A DNA stretch of 64,000 nucleotides from Psychrobacter namhaensis (GCF_016107545.1 NZ_JABASS010000001.1:186001-250000); one strand, 5' to 3'; shown: positions 17,498 to 26,775, counted from the first letter of the stretch. Made by a program: numbers and translations. Notes: generated by a model from the letters alone, not told the origin.

Positions 17498-18586
17498 CTA
17501 CTCTACTCGTGCCAGCTGATCAAAACGCCCGCCGTCGACAAAGAATGTCTCCATAATCTGCTCCCAAGAGTCAAAGACCGTCACAGGATCAAAGGTATTG
17601 ATGGCAGGCAAGGTGTCTTTGTGAGCAGCTAGAATTTTTTTATCACTGGGGCGTAAATACATGTTTGCCATAAGCGTTTGTGCAGGCTCATCCCACAAGC
17701 CTTTTAGGTAGGTAGTTGCGGCTGCAGTCTTGCCATCTATATCAGTGGTCGTAGCGACGACTACCGCCACAGGATTATTAATCAAAATAGAATAGCTTGG
17801 ATAGACAATATCGACTTGTCCTTTGGCAAATTGCTTGGCAGCCAAATGGGCTTCATTTTCAGTTGTAATCAGCACATCGCCCAAGCTGCGCTGAGTAAAA
17901 CTGGTGGTCGCTGCACGCGCGCCATTGTCATAAGTGACCACGTTTGCCAGTAATTTTTTGATAAAATCATCGGTTTTGGTATGGTTTTGTGGGTTTTCTT
18001 TAAAATGATGCAGGCCATAACCATACGCCCCCAAAAATGCGTAGCGCGCCGTACCGCTGGTTTTCGGGTTGGGTATGACCACATCAACATCACTGCGCGC
18101 TAAGTCTGTCCAATCTTTGATGTTTTTTGGATTGCCATCACGCACCAATAGCACCATGGTACTGGTATAGGGTACCGCGTTGTTTGGTAGCGCTTGTTGC
18201 CAGTCGGTGGCAACCAAGCCCTTTTCGACCAGTAGGTTCACATCGCTTTCTTGGTTAAAGGTCACCACATCCGCTTGCAAGCCATTCGCCACAGACATTG
18301 CCTGTTTGCTTGAGCCACCGTGCGACTGCTTAATATCTACCTTACTACCCGGATTTTTTTGCTGATAGTCCTGACTAAAAAGGGCGTTATAGTCTTTATA
18401 AAAATCACGCGATACATCATACGAGACATTTAATAAGCTGATGTTTTGCTGCTCGTGTACTGTCGTTGATCCATCTTGTTGTGAGGCGTCGTTAGAGCTA
18501 CAGCCAATCGCGAGTACTGACATTGCCAGAACGCCACTTATACTCAGCCTGCGTGTTTCAGTCATTTTTTTAGTGATGGGTTGCAT
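17498..18586 (-). CDS. sbp: Sulfate-binding lipoprotein, paralogue 2
   Basis: Second periplasmic sulfate-binding lipoprotein, about 362 aa, clearly homologous along its length to the adjacent downstream paralogue (shared LLNVSYDVSRDFYKDYN, KQSHGGSSKQA and YGYGLHHF). The lipobox is LAIGC, with the modified Cys near residue 29. The start is taken as ATG 18586, with GAG 7 bases upstream, rather than a GTG at 18616. Sequence differences are concentrated in the N-terminal linker and the central loop. Two binding proteins feeding one CysTWA channel may differ in affinity or ligand (inference). Confidence 0.9.
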   Translation of the reverse strand: MQPITKKMTETRRLSISGVLAMSVLAIGCSSNDASQQDGSTTVHEQQNISLLNVSYDVSRDFYKDYNALFSQDYQQKNPGSKVDIKQSHGGSSKQAMSVANGLQADVVTFNQESDVNLLVEKGLVATDWQQALPNNAVPYTSTMVLLVRDGNPKNIKDWTDLARSDVDVVIPNPKTSGTARYAFLGAYGYGLHHFKENPQNHTKTDDFIKKLLANVVTYDNGARAATTSFTQRSLGDVLITTENEAHLAAKQFAKGQVDIVYPSYSILINNPVAVVVATTTDIDGKTAAATTYLKGLWDEPAQTLMANMYLRPSDKKILAAHKDTLPAINTFDPVTVFDSWEQIMETFFVDGGRFDQLARVE

Positions 18587-18685
18587 AAATGTTCTCAATA
18601 AAGTTAACAGAACCACTTTTTCAAAATACCGATAAAGGTATAAAACCGATAACGCCTTGATTGCGACTCTATGAATGATGAGAAC

Positions 18686-18724
18686 TATGCTAGCAGCTTG
18701 TTTGTCAAAGGCTTAATGATGAAT
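18686..18724 (-). promoter_or_regulatory. Promoter elements of sbp paralogue 2
   Basis: Plus-strand TATGCTAGCAGC (18686-18697) and TTAATGATGAAT (18713-18724) are separated by 15 bases, as at the other sbp gene. On the minus strand the first reads as the extended -10 TGCTAGCAT. Confidence 0.5.
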
Positions 18725-18870
18725 CCGCTTATCGAGTGGTTAACTTGGCATAAGTAACTTTGTTATTTATGCCCTATCGTGATCACTAGAGGCCGTTACA
18801 TCAAACTCAGTAAATCCGTCTAAGAGGATTCTGTGGGGACAAAGCGCCCTCGATCCTGTATTTTTAATAA

Positions 18871-18905
18871 AAAAAGGGATCAGACGATAAGCCTAATCCC
18901 TTTTT
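18871..18905. terminator. Terminator after sat
   Basis: Stem AAAAAGGGAT/ATCCCTTTTT with a 15-nt loop, 43 bases past the sat stop. A- and T-runs on the two sides make it bidirectional. Confidence 0.85.
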
Positions 18906-18947
18906 ACTTCTTCTTTATTTCTTAATATGTCGTCAGTACCTATGTTT

Positions 18948-20186
18948 TTATACTGCCGAGGCGCCGGTTAACTTCACCTCAGCACGTTCCTCGCGAGCGA
19001 TACCAGCATAATACTGGCGCAAAATCTCCAACACTTCCGGACGGCTAAAGTTGTCTGGCACGTCTTCATCTTCTGATAGCGCCTTGCGCAACTTCGTTCC
19101 TGACACTTTGACGTGCTCAGAGGCCTCATGCGGGCAAGTTTTATCAGATGCCATGGCGTTACAGGCATTACACCAAAACGTCCAGCCAATTTTTAATGGT
19201 TGGGTAATCAAATCGTCTTTACCAACATAGTCAAAGATAGTTTGCGCATCAAAAGCGCCATAGTAATCGCCAACGCCAGCATGGTCACGGCCAACAATCA
19301 GATGACTGCAGCCATAGTTTTGGCGAAAGACTGCGTGCAATAGCGCTTCGCGTGGTCCAGCATAACGCATGTCTAATGGATAGCCGGCCTGAATGACGGT
19401 ATCTTGTCTAAAGTAGTTGTCAATCAGGGTTTTAATCGCTTCTTGGCGCACTTCCGCTGGGATATCACCGGGTTTTAGCGCCCCTAACAATGAGTGTATC
19501 AGCACCCCATCACAAATCTCGATGGCAATTTTGGCTAAGTATTCGTGTGAGCGGTGCATCGGGTTGCGAGTTTGGAAGGCTGCAACTGTTTTCCAGCCTT
19601 TGGCATCCAAAATCTCACGCGTCTCAGCAGGTGTTTTATAAATCTCTGGATACAAGGTTGGGAACTCGCCTTCACTTAACACCTCAACACTGCCTGCGAC
19701 ATTGACGTCACCTTGGCTCAGTACTTGCTGTACACCTGGATGCTCTGCGTCTGTCGTCGTGAATACTTGCTGACATTCATGTTCTTTATCAATGGTATAG
19801 GTTTCTTCAACCGTTAAAATTCCCATCACCTCGCCATCTTTTGCCACCAAGGCCACTTTGTCACCTTGGCTCAAACTGTCAGCAGTTGCTTTAGGCGCAG
19901 ATAAAGTGATAGGAATGGGCCAAAACAAGCCCGCGTTGTCACCACTTTGCAAGCGCATGTTATCTACCACGCCTTGCCAGTCGGCTTGATTCATAAAACC
20001 GTTCAATGGGGTAAACCCACCGATACCAAACATAATCAAATCACCACGCTCACGTGAGCTTAGGGTGATGGTCGGCAATGTGCTGGCAAGTTTTAGCGCT
20101 TGGGTACGGGCCTCACCACTTAACAACAGTGGTTTTAGCTCGTTGCTGCCGTGCGGGGGAACAAGTTTTGATGTGGTCTGAGTCAT
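18948..20186 (-). CDS. sat: Sulfate adenylyltransferase (single-chain ATP sulfurylase)
   Basis: Converts sulfate and ATP to adenylylsulfate (APS), the first cytoplasmic step of assimilation. It is the homo-oligomeric Sat type, not CysDN. The 412-residue chain has [15 protein letters not shown] with the HxxH ATP-binding motif near residue 210, [17 protein letters not shown] further on, and a C-terminal [17 protein letters not shown] segment with a cluster of Cys/His typical of bacterial Sat. No APS-kinase domain is fused. It is divergent from cysI across a shared 326-base control region. The best ribosome site, GAGG, is distant, so translation may be weak. Confidence 0.95.
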   Translation of the reverse strand: MTQTTSKLVPPHGSNELKPLLLSGEARTQALKLASTLPTITLSSRERGDLIMFGIGGFTPLNGFMNQADWQGVVDNMRLQSGDNAGLFWPIPITLSAPKATADSLSQGDKVALVAKDGEVMGILTVEETYTIDKEHECQQVFTTTDAEHPGVQQVLSQGDVNVAGSVEVLSEGEFPTLYPEIYKTPAETREILDAKGWKTVAAFQTRNPMHRSHEYLAKIAIEICDGVLIHSLLGALKPGDIPAEVRQEAIKTLIDNYFRQDTVIQAGYPLDMRYAGPREALLHAVFRQNYGCSHLIVGRDHAGVGDYYGAFDAQTIFDYVGKDDLITQPLKIGWTFWCNACNAMASDKTCPHEASEHVKVSGTKLRKALSEDEDVPDNFSRPEVLEILRQYYAGIAREERAEVKLTGASAV

Positions 20187-20512
20187 ATGGATTTTAAAAC
20201 CTCAAGAAAGGAATGGATGGGAAAATTAAGCAACAATGTAAGAGGACGCCATGAGCGGATGGTTAGCGCGCAAGCGATCATACGTTTAAGTTAGGTGTTA
20301 AATTCGATAAGCATAGGCTACCTAACTTTCTTTATGAAAATTTATGCTGTGTTTGGATATGGATATGTCTGAAAGGAATTTATGTTTCAAGTCTCAAGCT
20401 TATATGATGGTAAGCTGAATTATTCATCATGCGATTGGCAATAAAACCTATTACACACGCAAATCATTATCAATGCTGCCTTTAAGCTTAAAAACAAAAT
20501 TGAGATTACGTC
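20187..20512. promoter_or_regulatory. Divergent sat/cysI control region
   Basis: Contains a 9-bp inverted repeat AAGTTAGGT (20288-20296)/ACCTAACTT (20320-20328). Nearer cysI it has ATTCATCAT (20422-20430) followed by TTGGCAATAA (20435-20444); both motifs also occur before sbp paralogue 1. A sulfur-responsive LysR-type regulator such as CysB is the obvious candidate (inference). Confidence 0.5.
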
Positions 20513-22198
20513 ATGTATCAATATAATTACGCTGACCAAACCTTAGTAGAGGAACGTGTCGCCCAATTTCGCGACCAAACGGAACGGTTTTTGGCCGGTG
20601 AGCTGCCAGAAGAACAGTTTTTGCCGCTACGTCTACAAAACGGTCTTTACATTCAGCGTTATGCGCCAATGTTGCGCATTGCGATTCCTTATGGCCTTTT
20701 TGCAAGTTATCAATTGCGTAAGTTGGCAGAAATCACCCGCAAATATGACAAAGGTTACGGGCACTTTACCACCCGTACCAACATTCAGCTGAATTGGCCA
20801 AAACTTGAAGAAGTACCAGACATCTTGGCAGAGCTGGCCTCAGTACAGATGCACGCAATCCAGACCTCAGGCAACTGTATTCGTAATACCACGACTGACC
20901 CTTATGCTGGTATCCACCAAGAAGAGATTGCCGATCCGCGTCCTTATTGCGAGATCATCCGCCAGTGGTCAACCTTTCATCCTGAGTTTGCTTTTTTGCC
21001 GCGTAAATTTAAGATTGCGGTCGTTGGTACTGCCAATGATCGCGCCGCGACGCAAGTCCATGATGTCGGCCTACATGTAAAAACCAATGACGAAGGCGAG
21101 CTTGGTTTTGAAGTGTTGGTGGGTGGCGGGCTTGGTCGTACGCCTGTGATTGGTAAGGTGATTAATGAGTTTTTACCGCGTCGTCATCTGCTGAGCTACT
21201 TAGACGCTATTTTGCGCGTTTATAACTTACACGGTCGCCGTGATAATAAGTATAAGGCTCGTATCAAGATACTGGTTGACAGCATGGGCGGGCCCGCCTT
21301 TGCTAAATTGGTCGATGCGGAATGGCAAGCCCATACCAAAGACGGCCCCCTTACCTTAACCGATGCCAATTTTGCCACTGCCAGCAGCTTTTTCACTGAG
21401 CCTGACTACCTGACCTTTGATGCGCTCCAAACGCAGAGCGAGTTGCAACAACAACTTGATGGCGATAAAGACTTTGCCAATTGGTATCACCAAAACACGG
21501 TGGCACATAAAGTTGCGGGTTATCGCGCTGTGGTGATTTCCCTAAAAGCGGGACTGGTGGACGGTCGCTACGTGCCATCAGGTGATTTGAGCGAATCACA
21601 AATGGATGCACTTGCTGATCTTGCCGACAAATACAGTTTTAGTGAATTGCGTGGTACCTATCAGCAAAACTTGGTATTTGCGGATGTGCAAACCAATCAG
21701 CTTTACGAATTATGGCAACAGCTGTCTGAGCTGCATTTAGCTCGTGCCAATATCAACACGCTCACAGACATGATTGTCTGCCCAGGCTGGGACTATTGCT
21801 CACTGGCCAATGCCACCACCCATAACATCGCTGAGCAAATCGAAAAACAGTTTGATGATCTCGACTACCTTTATGACTTGGGTGAGATTCGCCTTAATAT
21901 GTCTGGCTGTATGAACGCCTGTGCCCACCACCATACGGGTGACATTGGTATCCTGGGAGTCGATAAAAAGGGCGAGCACTGGTATCAGATCAGCCTTGGC
22001 GGTAACTCCAGCAATGATGCCAAAATCGGCAAGATATTGGGCAAAGCGGTGCCAGCCACCGATGTGGCAATTACGCTACAAAAGATATTAGATGTCTATT
22101 TAGAACAGCGCGTCAGCAATGATCATGAGGTAGAACGCTTTGGTGATTTGGTCGATCGTGTCGGCATTGCACCCTTTAAGGAGAAGGTCTATGGGTAA
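20513..22198 (+). CDS. cysI: Sulfite reductase haemoprotein CysI (nitrite/sulfite reductase family)
   Basis: Reduces sulfite to sulfide using siroheme and a [4Fe-4S] cluster. Two ferredoxin-like/haem domain repeats are present. The first has YGHFTTRTNIQLNW and TSGNCIRNTTTDPYAG. The cluster and siroheme Cys motif is IVCPGWDYCSLAN near residue 422 and MSGCMNACAHHHTGDIG near 463, which together supply the four cysteines. Length 561 aa, as expected. No flavoprotein partner (cysJ) is nearby, so the electron donor must be encoded elsewhere. Its stop overlaps the start of the DUF934 gene by 8 bases. The start has GAG 8 bases upstream. Confidence 0.93.
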   Translation: MYQYNYADQTLVEERVAQFRDQTERFLAGELPEEQFLPLRLQNGLYIQRYAPMLRIAIPYGLFASYQLRKLAEITRKYDKGYGHFTTRTNIQLNWPKLEEVPDILAELASVQMHAIQTSGNCIRNTTTDPYAGIHQEEIADPRPYCEIIRQWSTFHPEFAFLPRKFKIAVVGTANDRAATQVHDVGLHVKTNDEGELGFEVLVGGGLGRTPVIGKVINEFLPRRHLLSYLDAILRVYNLHGRRDNKYKARIKILVDSMGGPAFAKLVDAEWQAHTKDGPLTLTDANFATASSFFTEPDYLTFDALQTQSELQQQLDGDKDFANWYHQNTVAHKVAGYRAVVISLKAGLVDGRYVPSGDLSESQMDALADLADKYSFSELRGTYQQNLVFADVQTNQLYELWQQLSELHLARANINTLTDMIVCPGWDYCSLANATTHNIAEQIEKQFDDLDYLYDLGEIRLNMSGCMNACAHHHTGDIGILGVDKKGEHWYQISLGGNSSNDAKIGKILGKAVPATDVAITLQKILDVYLEQRVSNDHEVERFGDLVDRVGIAPFKEKVYG

Positions 22199-22787
22199 TC
22201 ATCATGTATTAAACAGTGCAGGCGCCGATATCAGTCAAAACGATACATGGTTGGCGCTTCACACCCATGAGTTGCCAGACGGTATTGCCCTGTCTCATAT
22301 CACTTTGCTTGAGCTACTACACAAACAAGAAAAACGTGAGATCGTACTACCGCTTACTGACTTATTAGATACAGAAGGTCAGCTCGCTGGCGGACTATTA
22401 CAAGAGGTACGTGAGTTAGTCAGCCAGCATGCCAGTCGTATGGGCGTTTGGGTGACGTCCGATAGCGATACAGAGGCACTGGTTGGTTTGTCAGAATTTT
22501 TATTACAGCAAGATTTGATTGTTATTCATGTGCCAGCTTTTACCGATGGACGCGGCTTTAGTTATGCCCAAACCCTACGCCACATTGGCTACCAAGGGGA
22601 GATTCGCATGGCAGGCAAGTTTGGGCGTGATCAAATTGCTTACTTACTGCGGGCGGGTGTCGACAGCTTTGTGCTCAGCGAGCACGACATGCAATCTATC
22701 TCTGACATCACTCAAGCATTTAATGCGCTTGCCAGCAGCTATGATGGCCGAGACGCCGCCGCGTTACCGATGTTTTCGGGTGCTTAA
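22191..22787 (+). CDS. DUF934 protein, CysI-associated
   Basis: Protein of about 198 aa of the DUF934 family, which is regularly found between cysI and cysH in proteobacteria. Its biochemical role is not established. Visible blocks are an acidic N-terminal half with LLELLHKQEKREIVLPL, then IVIHVPAFTDGRGFSYAQTLR and GKFGRDQIAYLLRAGVDSF, the most conserved-looking part. No signal peptide or membrane segment. ATG 22191 is chosen over the open frame from 22140 because it has AAGGAG upstream and overlaps the cysI stop (ATGGGTAA), a classic coupled start. Confidence 0.88.
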   Translation: MGNHHVLNSAGADISQNDTWLALHTHELPDGIALSHITLLELLHKQEKREIVLPLTDLLDTEGQLAGGLLQEVRELVSQHASRMGVWVTSDSDTEALVGLSEFLLQQDLIVIHVPAFTDGRGFSYAQTLRHIGYQGEIRMAGKFGRDQIAYLLRAGVDSFVLSEHDMQSISDITQAFNALASSYDGRDAAALPMFSGA

Positions 22788-22850
22788 TGTGATGACCACC
22801 CCTATTTTAGTTTAGCCATTTTTACCCTAACCACCATTAAGGAACGTATC

Positions 22851-23489
22851 ATGAGTCAGTTACATCCCAACCTAGATATCGATCAAGCCAACCAAGACCT
22901 ACAAGGCAAGTCGCCCGAAGAAATCGTTGCTTGGGCATTAACACAAGCTAAAAACCCAATTATTACAACCAACTTCCGTCCTTACGAGTCAGCGATATTG
23001 CATTTGGTTGCCAAGCAGCGTCCTGATATCACGGTATTGTGGGTGGATTCAGGCTACAACACCGATGCCACCTATCAATTTGCCAATAAGGTTATCCGTG
23101 ACTTGAATTTAAATGTGATCACGTACATTCCTAAGCAGACGGCGGCGCATCGTGACGCGACCATGAACGGTATCCCAGGCATTGATAACCCGCAGCATGA
23201 CGAGTTTACGGATCAAGTCAAGCTTGAGCCGTTCCGCCGTGCCCTAGATGAATTAAAACCTGACGTTTGGTTCAACGCCATCCGCAAAGATCAAACCGAG
23301 TTCCGTCAAGGCCTTGACGTGCTTAGCCTATCAAAAGATGGCGTATTAAAAGTCGCGCCATTGTTTGAGAAAACAGATGCGGATCTAGATGTTTATCTAG
23401 AAGAGCATGACTTGCCAAATGAGTTTGATTACTTTGATCCGACGAAAGTAGAAGAAAGTCGTGAGTGTGGTTTGCACACACAGCTGTAG
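22851..23489 (+). CDS. cysH: Phosphoadenylylsulfate reductase CysH
   Basis: Thioredoxin-dependent reductase of activated sulfate, giving sulfite for CysI. 212 aa, PAPS reductase fold: TTNFRPYESAILHLV for the P-loop-like site, VLWVDSGYN, FNAIRKDQTEFR, and the catalytic C-terminal ECGLH. The only cysteine in the whole chain is in ECGLH. The CC...CxxC iron-sulfur ligands of APS reductases are missing, so PAPS is the predicted substrate. It follows the DUF934 gene by 63 bases with its own AAGGA site. No APS kinase gene is in the window. Confidence 0.92.
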   Translation: MSQLHPNLDIDQANQDLQGKSPEEIVAWALTQAKNPIITTNFRPYESAILHLVAKQRPDITVLWVDSGYNTDATYQFANKVIRDLNLNVITYIPKQTAAHRDATMNGIPGIDNPQHDEFTDQVKLEPFRRALDELKPDVWFNAIRKDQTEFRQGLDVLSLSKDGVLKVAPLFEKTDADLDVYLEEHDLPNEFDYFDPTKVEESRECGLHTQL

Positions 23490-23518
23490 ATAAATACCGA
23501 ATAAAAAGCAGTGTGAAG

Positions 23519-23558
23519 AAAAAAGAAGCGATGATTCTCATATCATCGCTTCTTTTTT
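23519..23558 (+). terminator. Terminator after cysH
   Basis: An 11-bp stem GAAGCGATGAT/ATCATCGCTTC with a 6-nt loop, an A-run before and a T6 tract after, about 30 bases past the cysH stop. Confidence 0.92.
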
Positions 23559-23799
23559 GCGTTAATTACGTCGTTTGAGGCTATTGATGTTGCTTGATAA
23601 GGGCGCGCTACAATAAGCTATTATTAGCTGACTCATGGCACGCTCCCTGCTTTTTCGCCTTGTTTTAACGTTTTTTTAACGTTTTATCGTCGCCCATTGA
23701 GGTATTCTATGGTTTGTTTTCGGGATTTGCGTATCACTGCCTACCCCTTAACGCTAAATCAGGAATGTTTTGACGCATTCATCAATACGGATATCTGTT

Positions 23800-24750
23800 A
23801 TGCCCTCTCTAAAAAAGATCGATTCACTCTATGAAAAGCTTCATGATAAATTTCCGCAAGTCGGCAAAGCCGCCTCTTTTTTGACTGGTACTGGCGTCCT
23901 CACCGCCAATAGTATGGGGGTGGGTCTACCCATCTGGACGTTGGGGGCGGCTAAAATGTTGACCGGATCAAAGCACGCTGATAAGGCCCTAATTGCGATT
24001 ACCAAATACTGGATCAATAGTAATAACGCCGTGATTGACCATGTACTACCGCACAAAGACTGGCGTATTTCCTTGCCTGACGATCTTAGCGAAGACAAAC
24101 AATACCTACTGATAAGTAACCATCAGTCTTGGGTCGATACCAGTATCGTACAATACATCAGCCAAGACCGATTGCCTTTAACGCGGTTCTTCACTAAATT
24201 TAACCTGATCTACATTCCCGTCATTGGCCAAGCCTTTTACTTCTTAGACTTTCCGATGATTAAACGCTTCTCTCCCAAAGCAATGGCAAAGAATTCTGAC
24301 CTTAAAAAGCAAAATTTGATTGAGGCCAAGCGTGCCTGCCGTCAGTTAAAAAACAAACCTTTTGCCCTCCTCAACTATCTAGAAGGGACACGCTTTACGT
24401 CAGAAAAACACGACCGGCAAAACTCACCTTATCAGCACTTATTAAAGCCACGAGCGGGCGGTTTGTCGTTAGCGATCAACGCATTAGGCGATCAGTTGGA
24501 CTCAATTTTAAACATCACTATTGTGTACCCAGATGGCACCCCTGATTATGATGATTTATGGAAAGGCAATATTCGTCGTTTGGGCGTCGATGTGACCCGT
24601 CTGAAGATACCCGATGCGTTATTCGCTGCGATCATGGATGGGGGTTATGACCGCGATGAAGCCACTAAAAAAATGATGTTTGATTGGTTAGAGGATATCT
24701 GGCAACAAAAAGATGCCCGCATTACCAAAATGCTGAGTGATTTTGAGTAA
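23800..24750 (+). CDS. Lysophospholipid acyltransferase family protein (PlsC/YihG-like)
   Basis: Membrane-associated acyltransferase of about 316 aa, probably acting on lysophosphatidate or another lysolipid. Key motifs: NHQSWVD (the HxxxxD catalytic pair) near residue 107, and YLEGTRFT near residue 200 (the EGTR phosphate-binding block). It has one weak N-terminal hydrophobic stretch. The frame is open to a TTG at 23770 with AGGA 5 bases upstream, which could be the true start instead of ATG 23800. It lies inside the sulfur region but has its own upstream terminator, so it is probably independent. Confidence 0.82.
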   Translation: MPSLKKIDSLYEKLHDKFPQVGKAASFLTGTGVLTANSMGVGLPIWTLGAAKMLTGSKHADKALIAITKYWINSNNAVIDHVLPHKDWRISLPDDLSEDKQYLLISNHQSWVDTSIVQYISQDRLPLTRFFTKFNLIYIPVIGQAFYFLDFPMIKRFSPKAMAKNSDLKKQNLIEAKRACRQLKNKPFALLNYLEGTRFTSEKHDRQNSPYQHLLKPRAGGLSLAINALGDQLDSILNITIVYPDGTPDYDDLWKGNIRRLGVDVTRLKIPDALFAAIMDGGYDRDEATKKMMFDWLEDIWQQKDARITKMLSDFE

Positions 24751-25116
24751 GCTTCTGGTATACGGTTAAAGATCGTTTATTGGTTTTTTGCGAAAATGCA
24801 TACACTATTCTGCCCGCTTAGCCTCAATAGTGTATGCATTAATCAACTCAAACTACAAAATGAAACGCGCGCAATTGATGTATCTTCAACAATCAATGAT
24901 GGCTCATTGATAATAACTGCCATCTTTAGCACCCAGCTATCTGCATAGCCTCTTGACTCCTTTGCTCTTTAACATTTACCTCTCTATTCCTTTTATCATC
25001 AAAAACTGTCATTATCATGACAAAAACGAATATGCTAATGCCAATTCACTACGTGAGAGTCCCTCTGCAATCCCTCATAATGGCGACATCTTTTAAATAA
25101 AATAAATGGTGACACT
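24751..25116. other. Intergenic region upstream of cysG
   Basis: Apart from the inverted repeat listed separately, it is AT-rich and should contain the cysG promoter. No confident -35/-10 pair or gene was found. Confidence 0.4.
24795..24840. repeat. Perfect 15-bp inverted repeat
   Basis: AATGCATACACTATT and AATAGTGTATGCATT flank a 16-nt loop, 44 bases past the acyltransferase stop. There is no T-run on the plus strand. It could be an imperfect terminator or an operator. Confidence 0.6.
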
Positions 25117-26715
25117 ATGAACACCTTCCCGCTGTTTTTTAAACTAGAAGAGCGCAAAGTACTTATCGTGGGGGGCGGTGAAGTGGCGCTACGTAAAGCT
25201 GACTTACTCAGCCGTGCGGGTGCTTGTATTACGGTGCTAGCGCCACGTATTAGCGATGAGATACAAGCATTATTAAGCCCCAACAAATACGAGGCTAAGC
25301 ATGAACTGATTTATGAAAACTATAATAAAGCGTATATGTCAGGGGCGCGCGTTATCATCGCTGCCACTGACGATGAGGCGCTGAACCATCAAGTTCATGC
25401 CGATGCCAGCGCGCTGAATATTCCAGTAAACGTCGTCGATACCCCTCATTTATGCGATTTTATTTTTCCCGCGATTATAGATCGTAATCCGATCGTGATT
25501 GGTATCTCATCCAACGGCAAAGCGCCCGTACTCGCCCGTCTACTGCGGGCGCGTCTTGAGACGTTGATTCCACAAGGCTATGGCAAGCTAGCCAAGCTGG
25601 CTGGCGAGTTTCGTGCTGAAGTAAAAACCAAAATACCTACCCTGACCGGACGTCGGCAATTTTGGGAGCGTGCATTTGAAGGGCAAGTCAGTCAGCTGAT
25701 GTTTGCCGGTAATGAGAATGAAGCGGCCGCGCAACTGCAAGTCGACTTAGATCGGACAGCAGCAGCCATACGTGAAAAAAGCGCGGCTGAGCAGACAGCG
25801 ACTATCCCGGTTAACTCTGACGACACAAGAGAAGCGCAAACCGCGATAGGCGAAGTTTATATCGTTGGTGCAGGCCCTGGTGACCCAGAGCTCCTCACGT
25901 TTAAGGCGCTACGATTGATGCAACAAGCGGATATTGTCTACTATGATGCCTTGGTATCGCCCCAAGTGTTAGACTTGTGCCGCCGTGATGCCGATAAAGT
26001 GTTTGTCGGTAAAAAACGCAGCAATCATGCAGTGGCACAGCTCGGTATCAATGAATTACTGATCAACAGCGCCAAAAAAGGTCGCCGTGTGGTACGTTTG
26101 AAGGGCGGCGATCCCTTTATTTTTGGCCGCGGCGGCGAAGAGATTGAGAGCCTGCAAGCGCACGGTATCCCTTATCAAGTGGTGCCTGGTATCACCGCTG
26201 CCAACGCTGCCGCAAGTTATGCTGGCATCCCCCTAACCCACCGCGATCATTCGCAGTCGGTACGCTTCGTCACTGGATTTTTAAAGGCGGGGGCGCCCAA
26301 TAACAACTTTAAAAGCTTTTTGAATACCGATGAAACCGTGGTGTTTTATATGGGCCTGCATTCACTAGCACGGTTGACCGAAGGGTTGATTGATGCTGGG
26401 CGCACTGCTGAGACACCCATCGCAATCGTCTCTAACGCTAGCATGTCCAATCAGCAAGTATTGACCGGCACCCTTGCAACGATAGTCGCCAAGCAAGAGC
26501 AAGCACAGCTGCCAACGCCAGCCTTACTGATCATGGGTGATGTGGTCAGCTTACACCACGACTTGTCTTGGTATAATCAGTCCAATCAAAACAGTGATGA
26601 CACAGCGGATAACTGGCTACGTGAAGGATCCTTTGCTAGCAATAAAGGCGCGAAACCGTTGGCACGCCAGCAAGCGCATGCGCTATCTATGGTGGCTAAT
26701 ATTTCGGCACCGTAA
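25117..26715 (+). CDS. cysG: Siroheme synthase CysG (trifunctional)
   Basis: Makes siroheme from uroporphyrinogen III, the cofactor of the nearby CysI. It is a fusion of two domains. Residues ~1-215 are the precorrin-2 dehydrogenase/ferrochelatase, with the NAD-binding VLIVGGGEVALRKADLL and ISSNGKAPVLARLLRARLE. Residues ~245-510 are the uroporphyrinogen-III methyltransferase, with VYIVGAGPGDPELLT, RLKGGDPFIFGRGGEE and PGITAANAAASYAGIPLTHR. At 532 aa it is longer than E. coli CysG (457), owing to a linker of about 35 residues and a C-terminal extension of about 40. Separate transcription unit with its own terminator. Confidence 0.95.
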   Translation: MNTFPLFFKLEERKVLIVGGGEVALRKADLLSRAGACITVLAPRISDEIQALLSPNKYEAKHELIYENYNKAYMSGARVIIAATDDEALNHQVHADASALNIPVNVVDTPHLCDFIFPAIIDRNPIVIGISSNGKAPVLARLLRARLETLIPQGYGKLAKLAGEFRAEVKTKIPTLTGRRQFWERAFEGQVSQLMFAGNENEAAAQLQVDLDRTAAAIREKSAAEQTATIPVNSDDTREAQTAIGEVYIVGAGPGDPELLTFKALRLMQQADIVYYDALVSPQVLDLCRRDADKVFVGKKRSNHAVAQLGINELLINSAKKGRRVVRLKGGDPFIFGRGGEEIESLQAHGIPYQVVPGITAANAAASYAGIPLTHRDHSQSVRFVTGFLKAGAPNNNFKSFLNTDETVVFYMGLHSLARLTEGLIDAGRTAETPIAIVSNASMSNQQVLTGTLATIVAKQEQAQLPTPALLIMGDVVSLHHDLSWYNQSNQNSDDTADNWLREGSFASNKGAKPLARQQAHALSMVANISAP

Positions 26716-26775
26716 AAAACGGGTTGGCAGTAGTGGATGATAAAAAACTTTTACGATTCATTTGTCAAAAACTCT

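Larger units (their letters stand above)
18587..18947. other. Intergenic region between sat and sbp paralogue 2
   Basis: Contains the sbp promoter elements and the sat terminator, both listed. Nothing else is recognised. Confidence 0.5.

Noticed and set aside
23641-23760. Possible small RNA in the gap between cysH and the acyltransferase gene
   Set aside because: No promoter-hairpin-T-run unit apart from the cysH terminator.
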